From contig NZ_JACGFN010000001.1 in NCBI RefSeq assembly GCF_016950255.1, positions 1,302,001 to 1,366,000 of the forward strand: 64,000 bases of DNA, read 5' to 3'. The number at the start of each line of letters is the position of its first letter. The first letter of the stretch is position 1. Of this stretch, positions 17,842-27,366 are shown piece after piece. Source of the DNA: Pectobacterium brasiliense. GTDB lineage: Bacteria; Pseudomonadota; Gammaproteobacteria; Enterobacterales; Enterobacteriaceae. The notes below the pieces were generated by a model. That model worked only from the letters and a program-made list of their open reading frames with translations, did no database searches and was not told the DNA's origin. Both the position numbers and the translations under genes were made by a program.

Positions 17842-19095
17842 ATGGCGCGCAAAAAAACCATTGAAAACGATCTGATTCTGGATGCTGCGGAAAAGGTGCT
17901 GCTACGTGATGGCGTGCATCGTTTCACGTTAGATGCGGTTGCCGCCGAAGCAAGCATTAGCAAAGGCGGACTGGTTTACAGCTTTCCCAGTAAAGACCAA
18001 TTGATCATGACTATGCTGTCGCGTGAGCTCACGCGTTTTGAGCAGGAGGCACAGCAGCAAACCGCACGCTACGCCAACCAGCCTCACGCCGATGTGTTGG
18101 GCCACATTACAGCGATTGGTCAGGAAGAAGACGAGACAACATCGCGCGCGGTGGGTCTGCTTACCGCTCTGGTTCACTCCCCTGCGATGCTGGAACCCGT
18201 TCGGGAATTTTACCGCACCCGACTGGATCGGTTACGTGACGCTACACCGACCATGCGGCGCATCCGCCTGGCGTTTCTCGCCACAGAAGGCGTTTTTCTG
18301 TTGCAGGGACTGGGCTTCGTGGCGCTGGATCGCGAGGAACGGCAGACGATGATTGATGATGCCAAATCGTTGTTTCAGTCGGACGATAACGCCAGTACGC
18401 TGACGGCATATATCACTGCGGATCACCGCGTCACATCGTCAGCCTCCATCACCACTTATCAGCAAGAAACGTCTTTCATCCCCACAGGAGAAACGATCTC
18501 CGAACAGGCAATCGCCTGGCTGGCAAAGAAAGGCGTTACGCCGAGCGTCACAGGATTGGAAGCGGTGCATTCCCGTGCGGCACATATTGTCGAAACGGCC
18601 ACAAACATCATCAAACGTGACGGTATCAGCGCCTTAACGCACCGCGCCGTCGCAAGTGAAGCCCACGTGCCGTTAGGGTCGACGACCTACCATTTTAATA
18701 GCCTGGACGACATGCTAAATGCCGTGATGAGCAGTGCGATTGCGCTGTTTCGCGATGATATGTTTAGCTGGTTTCACCAGCGTCGCCACGACGACCCGCG
18801 CGATGTCCTGACCGATTTTGTCATGCGCGGCATCGAAGATATCGACGATCTGGCGCGTGAGTACGAGCTCTTTACCGCCGCCATTTCACGCCCTTCCCTG
18901 CGCCCCATCGCGCTCGAATGGTCTAACACCGTTGTCGCCATCATCAAAGTCGTCACTCCCGACAGCGCCGCGCTGCCGCTGGGTACGCTGCTGAACGGCT
19001 TTTTCATCCGTGCACTGCTGGAAAAACACGAACGCACGCTGCCACGCGATCTGATTTATCAGTCGATTTCTGCGCTGTATAACGCCTTCCGCTAA
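17842..19095 (+). CDS. Double-length regulator with two TetR units in one chain
   Basis: 417 residues, about twice the usual TetR length. The first helix-turn-helix lies at residues ~10-55 (LILDAAEKVLLRDG, FTLDAVAAEASISKGGLVYSFPSK) and the second at ~245-295 (IVETATNIIKRDG, LTHRAVASEAHVPLGSTTYHFNS). Each is followed by an all-helical ligand-binding region. It reads as one uninterrupted frame, so it is a true tandem fusion and may work as a built-in dimer or bind two operators. The ATG at 17842 has AAGG upstream; an ATG at 17809 lacks a ribosome site. It is divergent from the Bcr/CflA pump and lies upstream of the TonB receptor. Confidence 0.85.
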   Translation: MARKKTIENDLILDAAEKVLLRDGVHRFTLDAVAAEASISKGGLVYSFPSKDQLIMTMLSRELTRFEQEAQQQTARYANQPHADVLGHITAIGQEEDETTSRAVGLLTALVHSPAMLEPVREFYRTRLDRLRDATPTMRRIRLAFLATEGVFLLQGLGFVALDREERQTMIDDAKSLFQSDDNASTLTAYITADHRVTSSASITTYQQETSFIPTGETISEQAIAWLAKKGVTPSVTGLEAVHSRAAHIVETATNIIKRDGISALTHRAVASEAHVPLGSTTYHFNSLDDMLNAVMSSAIALFRDDMFSWFHQRRHDDPRDVLTDFVMRGIEDIDDLAREYELFTAAISRPSLRPIALEWSNTVVAIIKVVTPDSAALPLGTLLNGFFIRALLEKHERTLPRDLIYQSISALYNAFR

Positions 19096-19218
19096 ACCAT
19101 ACGGTTTTCTCACGGGAAAGCCGTTTACCCCTCAATGATTGTCGATTTCCTTTTCTCTCTATCTGCCCGCCACAATAAAAACTGTACATATGTACTATTT
19201 TTTGCCAAATTATCAAAC

Positions 19219-19237
19219 GCAAATAACTCTCGTTTGC
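19219..19237 (+). promoter_or_regulatory. Fur-like box upstream of the FepA-like receptor
   Basis: GCAAATAACTCTCGTTTGC resembles the GATAATNATTCTCATTATC form of Fur sites (about 12 of 18 positions) and is a partial palindrome, 41 bases before the receptor start. This fits iron repression of an iron-siderophore receptor. Confidence 0.5.
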
Positions 19238-19277
19238 ATTCGTACATATGCGCGTCGTTAGGGATGAAAAATAAAAA

Positions 19278-21467
19278 ATGCACAAACCTCAATTCCATAC
19301 CATAAAACCACTGGCACTGATCGTTGCCGGGCTACTTGGCGCACACGTCGGCACGGCGCAGGCCGCCGACGAGGATGTGATGACCGTCAAGGCCACTGCC
19401 GAGCAGGAATTAAAACAGCAGCCAGGGGTGTCGATCATCACGGCGGACGATATTAAAAAAGCGCCGCCCGTTAACGATCTCTCCGACATTATCCGCAAAA
19501 TGCCGGGCGTGAATCTCACCGGCAATAGCGCTACCGGGGCCAGGGGCAACAATCGCCAGATCGACCTGCGCGGAATGGGGCCGGAAAATACGCTGATTCT
19601 TATTGATGGTCGTCCGGTGACCTCACGTAACGCGATTCGCTACGCCTGGGACGGTGAACGGGATACCCGAGGCGATACTAACTGGGTACCAGTAGAAGAA
19701 GTGGAACGCATTGAAGTTATCCGTGGTCCGGCGGCGGCACGCTACGGTTCCGGTGCGGCTGGCGGCGTGGTGAACATCATCACCAAACGTCCATCCAACG
19801 TCTGGACCGGTTCACTCTCGCTGTACGGCAATCAGCCAGAAAACAGCAAAGAAGGTGCCACACGTCGCGCCAATATCAACCTGAGCGGCCCGCTGGCCGG
19901 TGATGCGCTCACCATGCGCCTGTATGGCAATATCAATAAAACCGATTCTGACAGTTGGGATATCAACCGTAACCAGAACGGTTCTGCCGCCGCCGGGCGT
20001 GAAGGCGTGCGCAATAAAGACCTCAATACGCTACTGTCCTGGAAACTCTCACCACAGCAGATCGTTGATGTTGAAGCGGGCTATAGCCGTCAGGGCAATA
20101 TCTATACCGGCGATACACAGTTCAGTGGCGGAGGGGTCATCCCCGAAAGTCTGGCAAAAAGCGGAGCGGAGACCAACCGACTGTACCGCCAGAATTATGC
20201 CATTACGCACAACGGTATTTGGGATTGGGGACAATCCAAGCTGGGTCTCGCTTATGACCAAACCAATAACACCCGGCTTGACGAAGGATTATTCGGCCGC
20301 TTTGAAGGCTCAATCAATAGCGATCGCTACAGTACCAGCCGTTTGAAAAATCTGCGTATTAACAGTGAGTTGAATATTCCGCTTGATCTTTGGGCCGAAC
20401 AAACGCTCACACTGGGTGCAGAGTGGAATCGGGAGCAGCTAAACGATCCCTCCGCCAGCAGCTACACAGGAACGACTGGCGATACGATCCCCGGCACATC
20501 CGTCAACCCTGCTCAGCGCAGCAGCAAAAATAGCGCCGAACTCAGTGCGCTCTATTTTGAAGACAACATCGAAGTCGTACCCGGCACCAAAGTGATTCCC
20601 GGCCTGCGCTTCGATTATCACGATAAATTCGGCGGTAATTACAGCCCCAGCCTGAACATTCAGCAGGAGTTGGGCGAGATGTTCAGCGTGAAAGCCGGTA
20701 TCGCACGCGCCTTTAAAGCACCAAATCTTTACCAATCCTCTACCGGTTATTTGCTCTATTCGCGCGGTAACGGCTGCCCGTTCGGCGTAGATTATAATAA
20801 CGGCGGCAGCTGCTACCTGGCGGGCAATGACAATCTGGATCCCGAGATCAGCGTCAACAAAGAAATCGGTCTGGAATTCAAACATGCCGGCTGGCAGGCA
20901 GGTGTGACCTACTTCCGCAATGACTATAAAAACAAGATTGTTTCTGGCACCGATATTCTCGGGCTGACGCAGTCAAATGCGGCGATTTTACGTTGGGAAA
21001 ATGGCGGTAAAGCGCTGGTAGAAGGGCTGGAAGCCAACCTGCTGGTGCCGGTGATTGAGGACACGCTAGACTGGAGCACCAACGCCACCTATATGATTGA
21101 GTCAAAAAATAAAGATACCGGTAATCCGCTGTCGATCATCCCGAAATACACCGTCAATACGATGCTGGACTGGCAGGCTACGGATAAACTGTCCGCCAAC
21201 GTCAGTTGGACGATGTACGGCAAGCAAAAGCCACGTCAGTACGCGACGAACCATATAGAGAGCCAGGCTGGTGGGCTTTCTTCGCGCGAAATCGGCAGCT
21301 ACTCCGTTGCGGGCGTGGGAGTGAACTACCAGTTTAGCAAGAACCTGCGCGTCAATGCTGGTATCAGTAACCTGTTTGATAAGCAGATTTATCGCGAAGC
21401 AAAAGGTGCGTCGACCTACAATGAGCCGGGACGCGCCTACTATGCGGGGGTCACTACCTCATTCTAA
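19278..21467 (+). CDS. TonB-dependent ferric-siderophore receptor, FepA-like
   Basis: 729 residues: a signal peptide (cleavage near AQA-AD, residues ~28-30), the TonB box (DVMTVKA), a plug domain with LRGMGPENTLILIDGRPV and EVERIEVIRGPAAARYGSGAAGGVVNIITK, and a 22-strand barrel ending in a terminal Phe (YYAGVTTSF). The length and plug motifs match the FepA/PfeA group that imports ferric enterobactin and related catecholates. It stands alone, so periplasmic and inner-membrane steps must be encoded elsewhere. The exact siderophore is uncertain. Confidence 0.9.
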   Translation: MHKPQFHTIKPLALIVAGLLGAHVGTAQAADEDVMTVKATAEQELKQQPGVSIITADDIKKAPPVNDLSDIIRKMPGVNLTGNSATGARGNNRQIDLRGMGPENTLILIDGRPVTSRNAIRYAWDGERDTRGDTNWVPVEEVERIEVIRGPAAARYGSGAAGGVVNIITKRPSNVWTGSLSLYGNQPENSKEGATRRANINLSGPLAGDALTMRLYGNINKTDSDSWDINRNQNGSAAAGREGVRNKDLNTLLSWKLSPQQIVDVEAGYSRQGNIYTGDTQFSGGGVIPESLAKSGAETNRLYRQNYAITHNGIWDWGQSKLGLAYDQTNNTRLDEGLFGRFEGSINSDRYSTSRLKNLRINSELNIPLDLWAEQTLTLGAEWNREQLNDPSASSYTGTTGDTIPGTSVNPAQRSSKNSAELSALYFEDNIEVVPGTKVIPGLRFDYHDKFGGNYSPSLNIQQELGEMFSVKAGIARAFKAPNLYQSSTGYLLYSRGNGCPFGVDYNNGGSCYLAGNDNLDPEISVNKEIGLEFKHAGWQAGVTYFRNDYKNKIVSGTDILGLTQSNAAILRWENGGKALVEGLEANLLVPVIEDTLDWSTNATYMIESKNKDTGNPLSIIPKYTVNTMLDWQATDKLSANVSWTMYGKQKPRQYATNHIESQAGGLSSREIGSYSVAGVGVNYQFSKNLRVNAGISNLFDKQIYREAKGASTYNEPGRAYYAGVTTSF

Positions 21468-21551
21468 TCGTCATATTTTTCTGGCAGTAACACCTTTCTG
21501 GTTCGGCGTATTCAGGAGCCAGAAAGCACACTATTCAGATAATTAGCGACT

Positions 21552-21602
21552 AAAAAAAATCGGCCTCTGCCCTCTCCCGTCAAGGAGGAGGCAAAGGCCG
21601 AA
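21552..21602 (-). terminator. Intrinsic terminator behind cheV
   Basis: A GC-rich hairpin (arms GGCCTTTGCC... and ...GGCAGAGGCC read on the minus strand) followed by eight T, 26 bases beyond the cheV stop. Confidence 0.75.
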
Positions 21603-21627
21603 TGTGGTCACACCATCGCTCGGCTAC

Positions 21628-22593
21628 TTATCGGCGTACTTTGTTCAGCACGGTCTGAATCGCAGACGACAGTTCGTTGATCTCGAATTTCGCGACGTAA
21701 GCATCCGCACCAACATTGCGTACGTGATCTTCGTTCGCGCTGCCGGACAGTGAAGAGTGAATCACGACGGGAATATTCTTCAGATATTCTTCACGCTTGA
21801 TATTTCTTGTCAGCGTAAAGCCGTCCATTTCCGGCATTTCCAAATCGGTCAGAACCAGTGAGATCTTATCCGAGATAGGTCGGCCTTCTGACTGTGCTTC
21901 TTGCGCAATTTGTCGAATCTTGTTCCAGGCATCCTGTCCGGTGATGTGCATACTAAACGGAATGCCCATCTGGGTTAGCCCCTGCTCAAGCAGCGAACGA
22001 GCGACTTTGGAATCTTCCGCCACAATCGCAATCGCACCTGGCGTATAAGGGTAAATTTTCTCTTCTGCGTTCTTGAGCTTGGTTTCGCGATCGCCAGGAA
22101 TGATATCAAACAGAATCTGTTCAACATCCAGCACCAGCGCCAGACGGTTACTGTCTTTATCGTTATCAAGACGCGCAATACTGGTGATATAAGAGCTGCT
22201 CACGCCTGCTTCAGCGGCCAGAACCTGACTCCATTCCAGACGCACGATATCGTCGACTGATTCTACGGCAAATGCCTGCGTACTACGTGCATACTCTGTG
22301 ATAAGGAGGATGTTCAGGCCGGTTTCTGATGAACTGCCGACTACGGCAGGAAGATCGATAACGGGAATGATTTGTCCACGAATGTTGACCATGCCCAGCA
22401 TCGGCGATTTCATGCCAGCCGCTTTGGTCAGCGTAGGCATCGGCACTATTTCACGCAGTTTAAACACGTTGATGCCAAACAGCTCAGATTTGCCACCTTC
22501 AGGTGATTTGCCCAGTTGGAATAATAAGAGTTCAAATTTATTAGCAGAGGTGAGGTTTGTTCTCTCATCAATTTCTTTTTGAAAATTATCCAT
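21628..22593 (-). CDS. cheV: Chemotaxis protein CheV
   Basis: 321 residues: an N-terminal CheW-like coupling domain (FELLLFQLG, FGINVFKLREI, GMVNIRGQIIPVIDLP) and a C-terminal response-regulator receiver domain with the phospho-acceptor aspartate in LVLTDLEMPEMDG. CheV couples chemoreceptors to CheA and adapts signalling by phosphorylation. The start at 22593 has GAGGA seven bases upstream. It lies apart from a chemotaxis cluster, as is common for cheV. Confidence 0.95.
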   Translation of the reverse strand: MDNFQKEIDERTNLTSANKFELLLFQLGKSPEGGKSELFGINVFKLREIVPMPTLTKAAGMKSPMLGMVNIRGQIIPVIDLPAVVGSSSETGLNILLITEYARSTQAFAVESVDDIVRLEWSQVLAAEAGVSSSYITSIARLDNDKDSNRLALVLDVEQILFDIIPGDRETKLKNAEEKIYPYTPGAIAIVAEDSKVARSLLEQGLTQMGIPFSMHITGQDAWNKIRQIAQEAQSEGRPISDKISLVLTDLEMPEMDGFTLTRNIKREEYLKNIPVVIHSSLSGSANEDHVRNVGADAYVAKFEINELSSAIQTVLNKVRR

Positions 22594-23134
22594 GCTTTCC
22601 TCAGTGCGAGTCATTGTCATTATAGGTACACCGTAACAAGGCAACATTCGAGATGTGAGCAAACAAGAACCAACATCCGACCGCTCCACTGTACGTGATA
22701 GTCGTGTTCTTCAATCTTATCCAGCGTCAAACGTAAATATTTATTAAGTGTGTCAACCTTATCATCCAACGATGCTAATCATCGGACCAGTAGACGGATA
22801 TCAGCCCTCTTCAGTATCACTGTCGGCTAGCATCCTTAAAGTGTAGATAACATTCCCTGAATCATTAATATCGGCAGAATTTGCCAACACCTTATCCCAA
22901 ATCGTGACAGAAATGTTGCCTGAGAAGAAAACCTCACCCCTCTCTTGACACCGCGGTCAGAAAAAACTAAAAACATACCGTACAGTTTAGTTTTAAAAAG
23001 GTACGCATGCCGACATTTACGCATAGCAACAGTGAAGGTGCTCTGGTACCTAAGCGGCTGGCGTGACTGGACGTCGTGTGGCTAAGGCTGCGTGTTCTCA
23101 CGCTATTTCGCGGTTCTCTTTACAGGATTCTCAT
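22594..23134. other. Intergenic region between cheV and the lipoprotein-pqi operon
   Basis: 541 bases with divergent promoters. A plausible sigma-70 promoter facing right is TTGACA (22945-22950), 17-bp spacer, TAAAAA (22968-22973). I see no clear sigma-28 promoter for cheV. No gene visible. Confidence 0.35.
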
Positions 23135-23797
23135 ATGTTCACATTATCCCGGATTGCATGTCCTACCGTATTGGCGCTGGCTGTCGTACTCGCGGGCTGC
23201 GCGAGTAATCCCCCCGTGCGCTACAGCGGCATCGCATCGTCTTCGCAATTGACGCAAAACTCAGGTGAGCACGCGGATCGCATTCCTTACCGCTACACCA
23301 CGCCCGTCGACTGGACGCAATACACTCACATCATCATTGATCCGGTCAGCATTTATCAGGGCAGCGATAACCAGTTCAAGGACATGTCACAGCAGGACAA
23401 GCAGTCGTTGGCCACCTATATGCAGGATACGTTCAGTAAAACCTTGCGTTCTCGTTTCAACGAAGTGACTTCGCCTGCCCCCGGTACATTACGGCTGAAA
23501 CTGACGCTGACGGGTGCCGACACCACCACGCCGGTTGCCGGTACGTTTACCAAATTCGACCTGGCTGGCGGGCCCTACAACATCGTGCAGTCCATCCGTG
23601 GCAAAGAAGGTCTGCTCAACGGATCTGTGAACTATGCCGTTGAAATTTATGATGCGACGACCAACAAACTGCTCAATGCCTATGTCGCGAAGCAGTATCC
23701 GAACGCCATGAACGTCAGCGCCAGCGTGGGCGCACTGAGTGCTGCGGAAGTCGGTATCGATAAAGCCGCTGAAGAACTGGCGGACATGCTGAAGTAA
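23135..23797 (+). CDS. DUF3313 family lipoprotein
   Basis: 220 residues with a lipoprotein signal peptide and lipobox VLAGC (Cys near residue 22). The mature part has the DUF3313 pattern YTHIIIDPVSIYQG, LRLKLTLTGAD and VNYAVEIYDA. Such proteins are thought to sit in the periplasmic face of a membrane; function unknown. It is 33 bases upstream of the split pqiA pair on the same strand, so it is probably the first gene of that operon. The start at 23135 immediately precedes the signal peptide. Confidence 0.82.
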   Translation: MFTLSRIACPTVLALAVVLAGCASNPPVRYSGIASSSQLTQNSGEHADRIPYRYTTPVDWTQYTHIIIDPVSIYQGSDNQFKDMSQQDKQSLATYMQDTFSKTLRSRFNEVTSPAPGTLRLKLTLTGADTTTPVAGTFTKFDLAGGPYNIVQSIRGKEGLLNGSVNYAVEIYDATTNKLLNAYVAKQYPNAMNVSASVGALSAAEVGIDKAAEELADMLK

Positions 23798-23830
23798 GCG
23801 AAAAACGAATAGACAACGGTGCGGAACAGC

Positions 23831-24469
23831 ATGATGACAATCTATCCCCACTTAATTATCTGTCCGCACTGCGACAGCGTGCATCATTACCGGGCGTTAA
23901 ATCCCGGTGAGGCGGCACGCTGTACGCGCTGTCAGGCCACTCTTTATCGTTCAGGCTGGATGAATATCGGGCATCGGCTGGCGCTGATACAAACGGCGGC
24001 CATCCTGTTTTTTATCGCGAATAGCTATCCGGTACTGAGCGTTAGTTTTCATGCGCTACAGAATACGGCCACGCTGTGGCAAGCGGCGCTCGCATTGGCT
24101 AACGGGGCGACCTTGCCGCTGGCGATAGGCTGTTTTTTTCTCCTGATTACTGCCCCATTTCTGCAAATCATGCTGACTGGCTGGATACTGATGTTCGCCA
24201 ACCAAGGCCGCTGTGCGCCCGGTTTTATTCCCGTGATGAAGATACTGCTGTGGCTTCGTCCCTGGAGCATGCTGGAGATTGCGATGCTGGGCTTTCTGAT
24301 CGCCGCCATCAAGCTCTCCGGCTTTATGCAGGTCATGCCGGGAACGGGTTGCTGGGCGCTGGCCGCACTGATGTTGCTACTCGTCGTCGTCAACAGTCTG
24401 GAGCTTCGCACGCTGTGGTCGCTGGTGCCCACGGACAGCAACCGCAGCGTGGTCAGCCATGAAAGATAA
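23831..24469 (+). CDS. PqiA-like inner-membrane protein, first half
   Basis: 212 residues: a zinc-ribbon-like N-terminus with two cysteine pairs (CPHCDS and CTRCQA) followed by four hydrophobic helices, one of the two repeats that make up E. coli PqiA or YebS. PqiA-type proteins work with MCE proteins in lipid movement between the membranes. Here the two repeats are separate proteins. The ATG at 23831 is preferred; a GTG at 23819 is possible. The 3' end overlaps the next gene by 11 bases. Confidence 0.85.
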   Translation: MMTIYPHLIICPHCDSVHHYRALNPGEAARCTRCQATLYRSGWMNIGHRLALIQTAAILFFIANSYPVLSVSFHALQNTATLWQAALALANGATLPLAIGCFFLLITAPFLQIMLTGWILMFANQGRCAPGFIPVMKILLWLRPWSMLEIAMLGFLIAAIKLSGFMQVMPGTGCWALAALMLLLVVVNSLELRTLWSLVPTDSNRSVVSHER

Positions 24470-25082
24470 TCCGTCCGCCCAGCCGTTGTCGTTGGTTGCC
24501 TGTCCGTTATGCGGCCTCGTCTGCCAGCATGATGCCGATACGCACGACGCGGCGCGCTGCCCACGCTGCCAGTCGCGTCTGACGTCTTCCCACAAAGACA
24601 GCACCACGTTCTCTTGCGCGTTACTGGTCGCCGCCCTGATTTTTTATATTCCCGCTAACGTGTTACCCGTGATGTATACCCGCCTGTTCGGACTGGAGAG
24701 CGAAAGCACCATCCTAAGCGGCGTGATGGATTTCTGGCACAGCGGCGATTACGGCATCGCCCTGCTGATCTTTACCGCCAGCATTGTCATCCCCTGTATG
24801 AAATTTCTGATTCTCGGCCTGCTACTCGTCATGTCTCGCCAAAAAAGCAGTAAAGCGATGGCCGAACGCGCGGCACTGTATCGGCTAACGGAATGGGTGG
24901 GTTACTGGTCCATGCTGGATGTCGTCGTCATTGCCGCCGTCTCTGCGCTCGTCAGATTTCCGCCGCTGAGCGAAGCGGAACCTCGCAGCGGCATTCTTTT
25001 TTTTGGGCTGGTGGTGATACTGACCATGCTATCTGCCATGAGCTATGACCCGCGTCTTATCTGGAAAGGTGACAAGACATGA
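24459..25082 (+). CDS. PqiA-like inner-membrane protein, second half
   Basis: 207 residues, the second PqiA repeat: two cysteine pairs (CPLCGLVC and CPRCQS) then four membrane helices with the conserved PANVLPVMYT and KFLILGLLL. It has its own start and a different frame from the preceding gene, and its own zinc-ribbon motif, so this is a natural gene split rather than a recent frameshift. It overlaps the PqiB gene by 4 bases (ATGA). Confidence 0.87.
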   Translation: MKDNPSAQPLSLVACPLCGLVCQHDADTHDAARCPRCQSRLTSSHKDSTTFSCALLVAALIFYIPANVLPVMYTRLFGLESESTILSGVMDFWHSGDYGIALLIFTASIVIPCMKFLILGLLLVMSRQKSSKAMAERAALYRLTEWVGYWSMLDVVVIAAVSALVRFPPLSEAEPRSGILFFGLVVILTMLSAMSYDPRLIWKGDKT

Positions 25083-26725
25083 TCCACGAACAACCCGACG
25101 AGCCGGTGATTATCCGCCAACGCTGGCGAATCTCATTAATCTGGCTGGTACCGGCGCTCGCCATGCTAACGGGGCTCGCCATGCTGATTCACACCTGGTC
25201 GGACACCGGGCCGGAAATCGTGATTTCCTTTCAGAGCGCAAGCGGTCTTGAGGCGGGCCGCACCGTCGTCAAATATAAAGACGTCGTGGTAGGCAGTGTA
25301 AAAGACATCTCGCTGAGTCAGGACAGTCAGCAGGTTCTCGTCACGGTGCAGCTCAATAAAAATGCGGAAAGTCTGGCGCATGTCGACAGCCGTTTTTGGG
25401 TGGTTCGTCCACGCGTCGCCATCAACGGCGTGACGGGCATCGATACCTTGCTTTCCGGCGCTTATATCGGGGCCGATAAAGGCGAATCGACTCAGGGAGA
25501 AACTCAATTTATCGGTTTAGAGTCGCCACCCGCGGTGATTAACGGCATGCCGGGCAGCCGTTTTATCATTCAGGCGGACGATCTCGGATCGCTGGATAGC
25601 GGTTCGCCGGTTTACTACCGCCGCATCCCCGTCGGCCGCATCGCGTCTTACCAGTTGAATCGCGATGGTCGCAGCGTCCAGCTTCAGGTTTTCATTGATG
25701 CACCCTACGACCGTTTTGTTACGCCAAATACCCGCTTCTGGAATGCCAGCGGAGTAGACCTCTCGGTAGACGCCAACGGTTTTCGTCTCAGAACACAAAC
25801 CCTCGCGACAGTCATGGCCGGCGGCATCGCATTTTCCACGCCCGATCTGGACAACACGATTGCCCGACCAGAACCGCTGACCACCTACAAGCTGGCGAGC
25901 GATCGAGAATCGGCCCTGTCACCACCGGATGGCCCGCCTACCCGCTTCAAACTCCGCTTTGACCGTTCGTTGCACGGTCTGGAGGTCGGTGCACCCGTTG
26001 AATTTTCCAGCGTCAAAATCGGCCACGTGACCGCCATTGAGCTGGATTACAACAAAACGGGCTATCGCTTTCCAACCGTCGTCAGCATTGACGTGTTTCC
26101 TAACCGTCTCGGCAACGTGCTGGATAAGTTACCTAAACAAGCGATGTCGCTCGAACAGCAAACGGCTGAGTTTACGCGCGATCTGGTTGAACACGGCCTG
26201 CGTGCACAGGTGGCACCGAGCAATTTGCTGACCGGACAGCTCTATATCTCACTTGATTTTGTGCCCGATGCGGCGAAGACACCGTTTGATCTCAACGCCC
26301 GCCCGTTAGTGCTGCCAACCGTCGATGGGGGATTTGACCGGTTACAAACGCAGATGGCGAGTATCATCGGCAAGATCGATAACCTGCCGCTGGATGCGAT
26401 CGGCCGCAACATGAACACTACGCTGGTCGAAGCCAATAAAGCGCTGCGACAGGTTAACGGACAGACATTGCCGGAGGCCAATCGGTTGATGCAAAACATG
26501 CAGCAGGCCACACGCCGCGCACAGGATGTTCTGGAAGAGGATTCGCCGCTGCAACTAGGCATCACACAGTCACTACAGGAAATTCAGCGCACCTTGCGCG
26601 CCCTGCGCAGTCTGGCCGAGCAGATTGACCGTCACCCGGAGTCGCTGCTGCAAGGGCGACCAAGTGATGCCTCATCGGCGGCATTGAACCGCGATCCCCT
26701 TTCCCGAGAAGGATCTTCAAGATGA
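25079..26725 (+). CDS. pqiB: PqiB-like MCE intermembrane transport protein
   Basis: 548 residues, matching PqiB in size. One N-terminal membrane helix (WLVPALAMLTGLAMLI) anchors it in the inner membrane; three MCE domains follow (starting near GPEIVISF, GSRFIIQADDLG and TRFKLRFDRSL), then a long C-terminal helical region. In E. coli, PqiB hexamers form a tube across the periplasm that carries lipids between membranes. It overlaps both neighbours by 4 bases, so the pqi genes are translationally coupled. Confidence 0.93.
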   Translation: MIHEQPDEPVIIRQRWRISLIWLVPALAMLTGLAMLIHTWSDTGPEIVISFQSASGLEAGRTVVKYKDVVVGSVKDISLSQDSQQVLVTVQLNKNAESLAHVDSRFWVVRPRVAINGVTGIDTLLSGAYIGADKGESTQGETQFIGLESPPAVINGMPGSRFIIQADDLGSLDSGSPVYYRRIPVGRIASYQLNRDGRSVQLQVFIDAPYDRFVTPNTRFWNASGVDLSVDANGFRLRTQTLATVMAGGIAFSTPDLDNTIARPEPLTTYKLASDRESALSPPDGPPTRFKLRFDRSLHGLEVGAPVEFSSVKIGHVTAIELDYNKTGYRFPTVVSIDVFPNRLGNVLDKLPKQAMSLEQQTAEFTRDLVEHGLRAQVAPSNLLTGQLYISLDFVPDAAKTPFDLNARPLVLPTVDGGFDRLQTQMASIIGKIDNLPLDAIGRNMNTTLVEANKALRQVNGQTLPEANRLMQNMQQATRRAQDVLEEDSPLQLGITQSLQEIQRTLRALRSLAEQIDRHPESLLQGRPSDASSAALNRDPLSREGSSR

Positions 26726-27366
26726 AACGAGTGGCACTACTCTTATCGATTACCGTTATTGCGTTGCTGAGCGCCTGTTCGTCGCCTCCGGTGCGTTACC
26801 ACACGCTGCTGACGCCCGCCTCGCCCGTTGCAACCCTATCCTTTATGGCAAACACAACGCACGCAGCACCCTTTTTCATCGATGTGCTGCCTGTTGGCGT
26901 CCCGGCACAACTTGATACGTCGCAGATCGTTATTCGACAAGGTGATAGCGGTGCTGTCGTGCTGGATAACGAGCGTTGGCTCAGCCCGCTGAGTGAGGAA
27001 ATCCGTACCGCGCTTTCCGCCGATCTGACGCAGCGTCTCAACACGCAGGACGTTTCAGGCTTGGTGCGTTCGGCAGACACGCCGGTGGTCAGAATTCACC
27101 TGCAGGTTCGGCGATTTGATAGCTGGCCCGGCCAATCGGTGATGTTTGAGGCCGACTGGAGCCTAAGCGCCGTTGGGGAAGAAGATGAGCGCGCACGATT
27201 GCTCTGTAGAAGCCAGTTTACCGAGCAGGCGGCGAACAGTGATACCGCCATGCTGCGCGCTCAGCAGCAGGTCATCACGCGGCTAGCGGAGCAGATCGCC
27301 GCAACGGCGACCCGCTGGATGCCGGATCGCCAAGGCACCTGCCCTACGCCGCCGCGCCGGCCATAA
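26722..27366 (+). CDS. pqiC: PqiC-like lipoprotein
   Basis: 214 residues with a lipobox (LLSAC) and the ABC-type transport auxiliary domain (FFIDVLPVGVPAQLDTSQIV, LSEEIRTALSADLTQRL). PqiC is the outer-membrane lipoprotein that docks the PqiB tube. It begins in a 4-base overlap with pqiB and its 3' end overlaps the convergent TetR gene by 23 bases. Confidence 0.9.
   Translation: MKRVALLLSITVIALLSACSSPPVRYHTLLTPASPVATLSFMANTTHAAPFFIDVLPVGVPAQLDTSQIVIRQGDSGAVVLDNERWLSPLSEEIRTALSADLTQRLNTQDVSGLVRSADTPVVRIHLQVRRFDSWPGQSVMFEADWSLSAVGEEDERARLLCRSQFTEQAANSDTAMLRAQQQVITRLAEQIAATATRWMPDRQGTCPTPPRRP

Noticed and set aside
24459..24469. Frameshift splitting pqiA
   Set aside because: Each half has its own start, cysteine motifs and membrane helices, and the overlap is of normal type, so this looks like a real two-gene arrangement.
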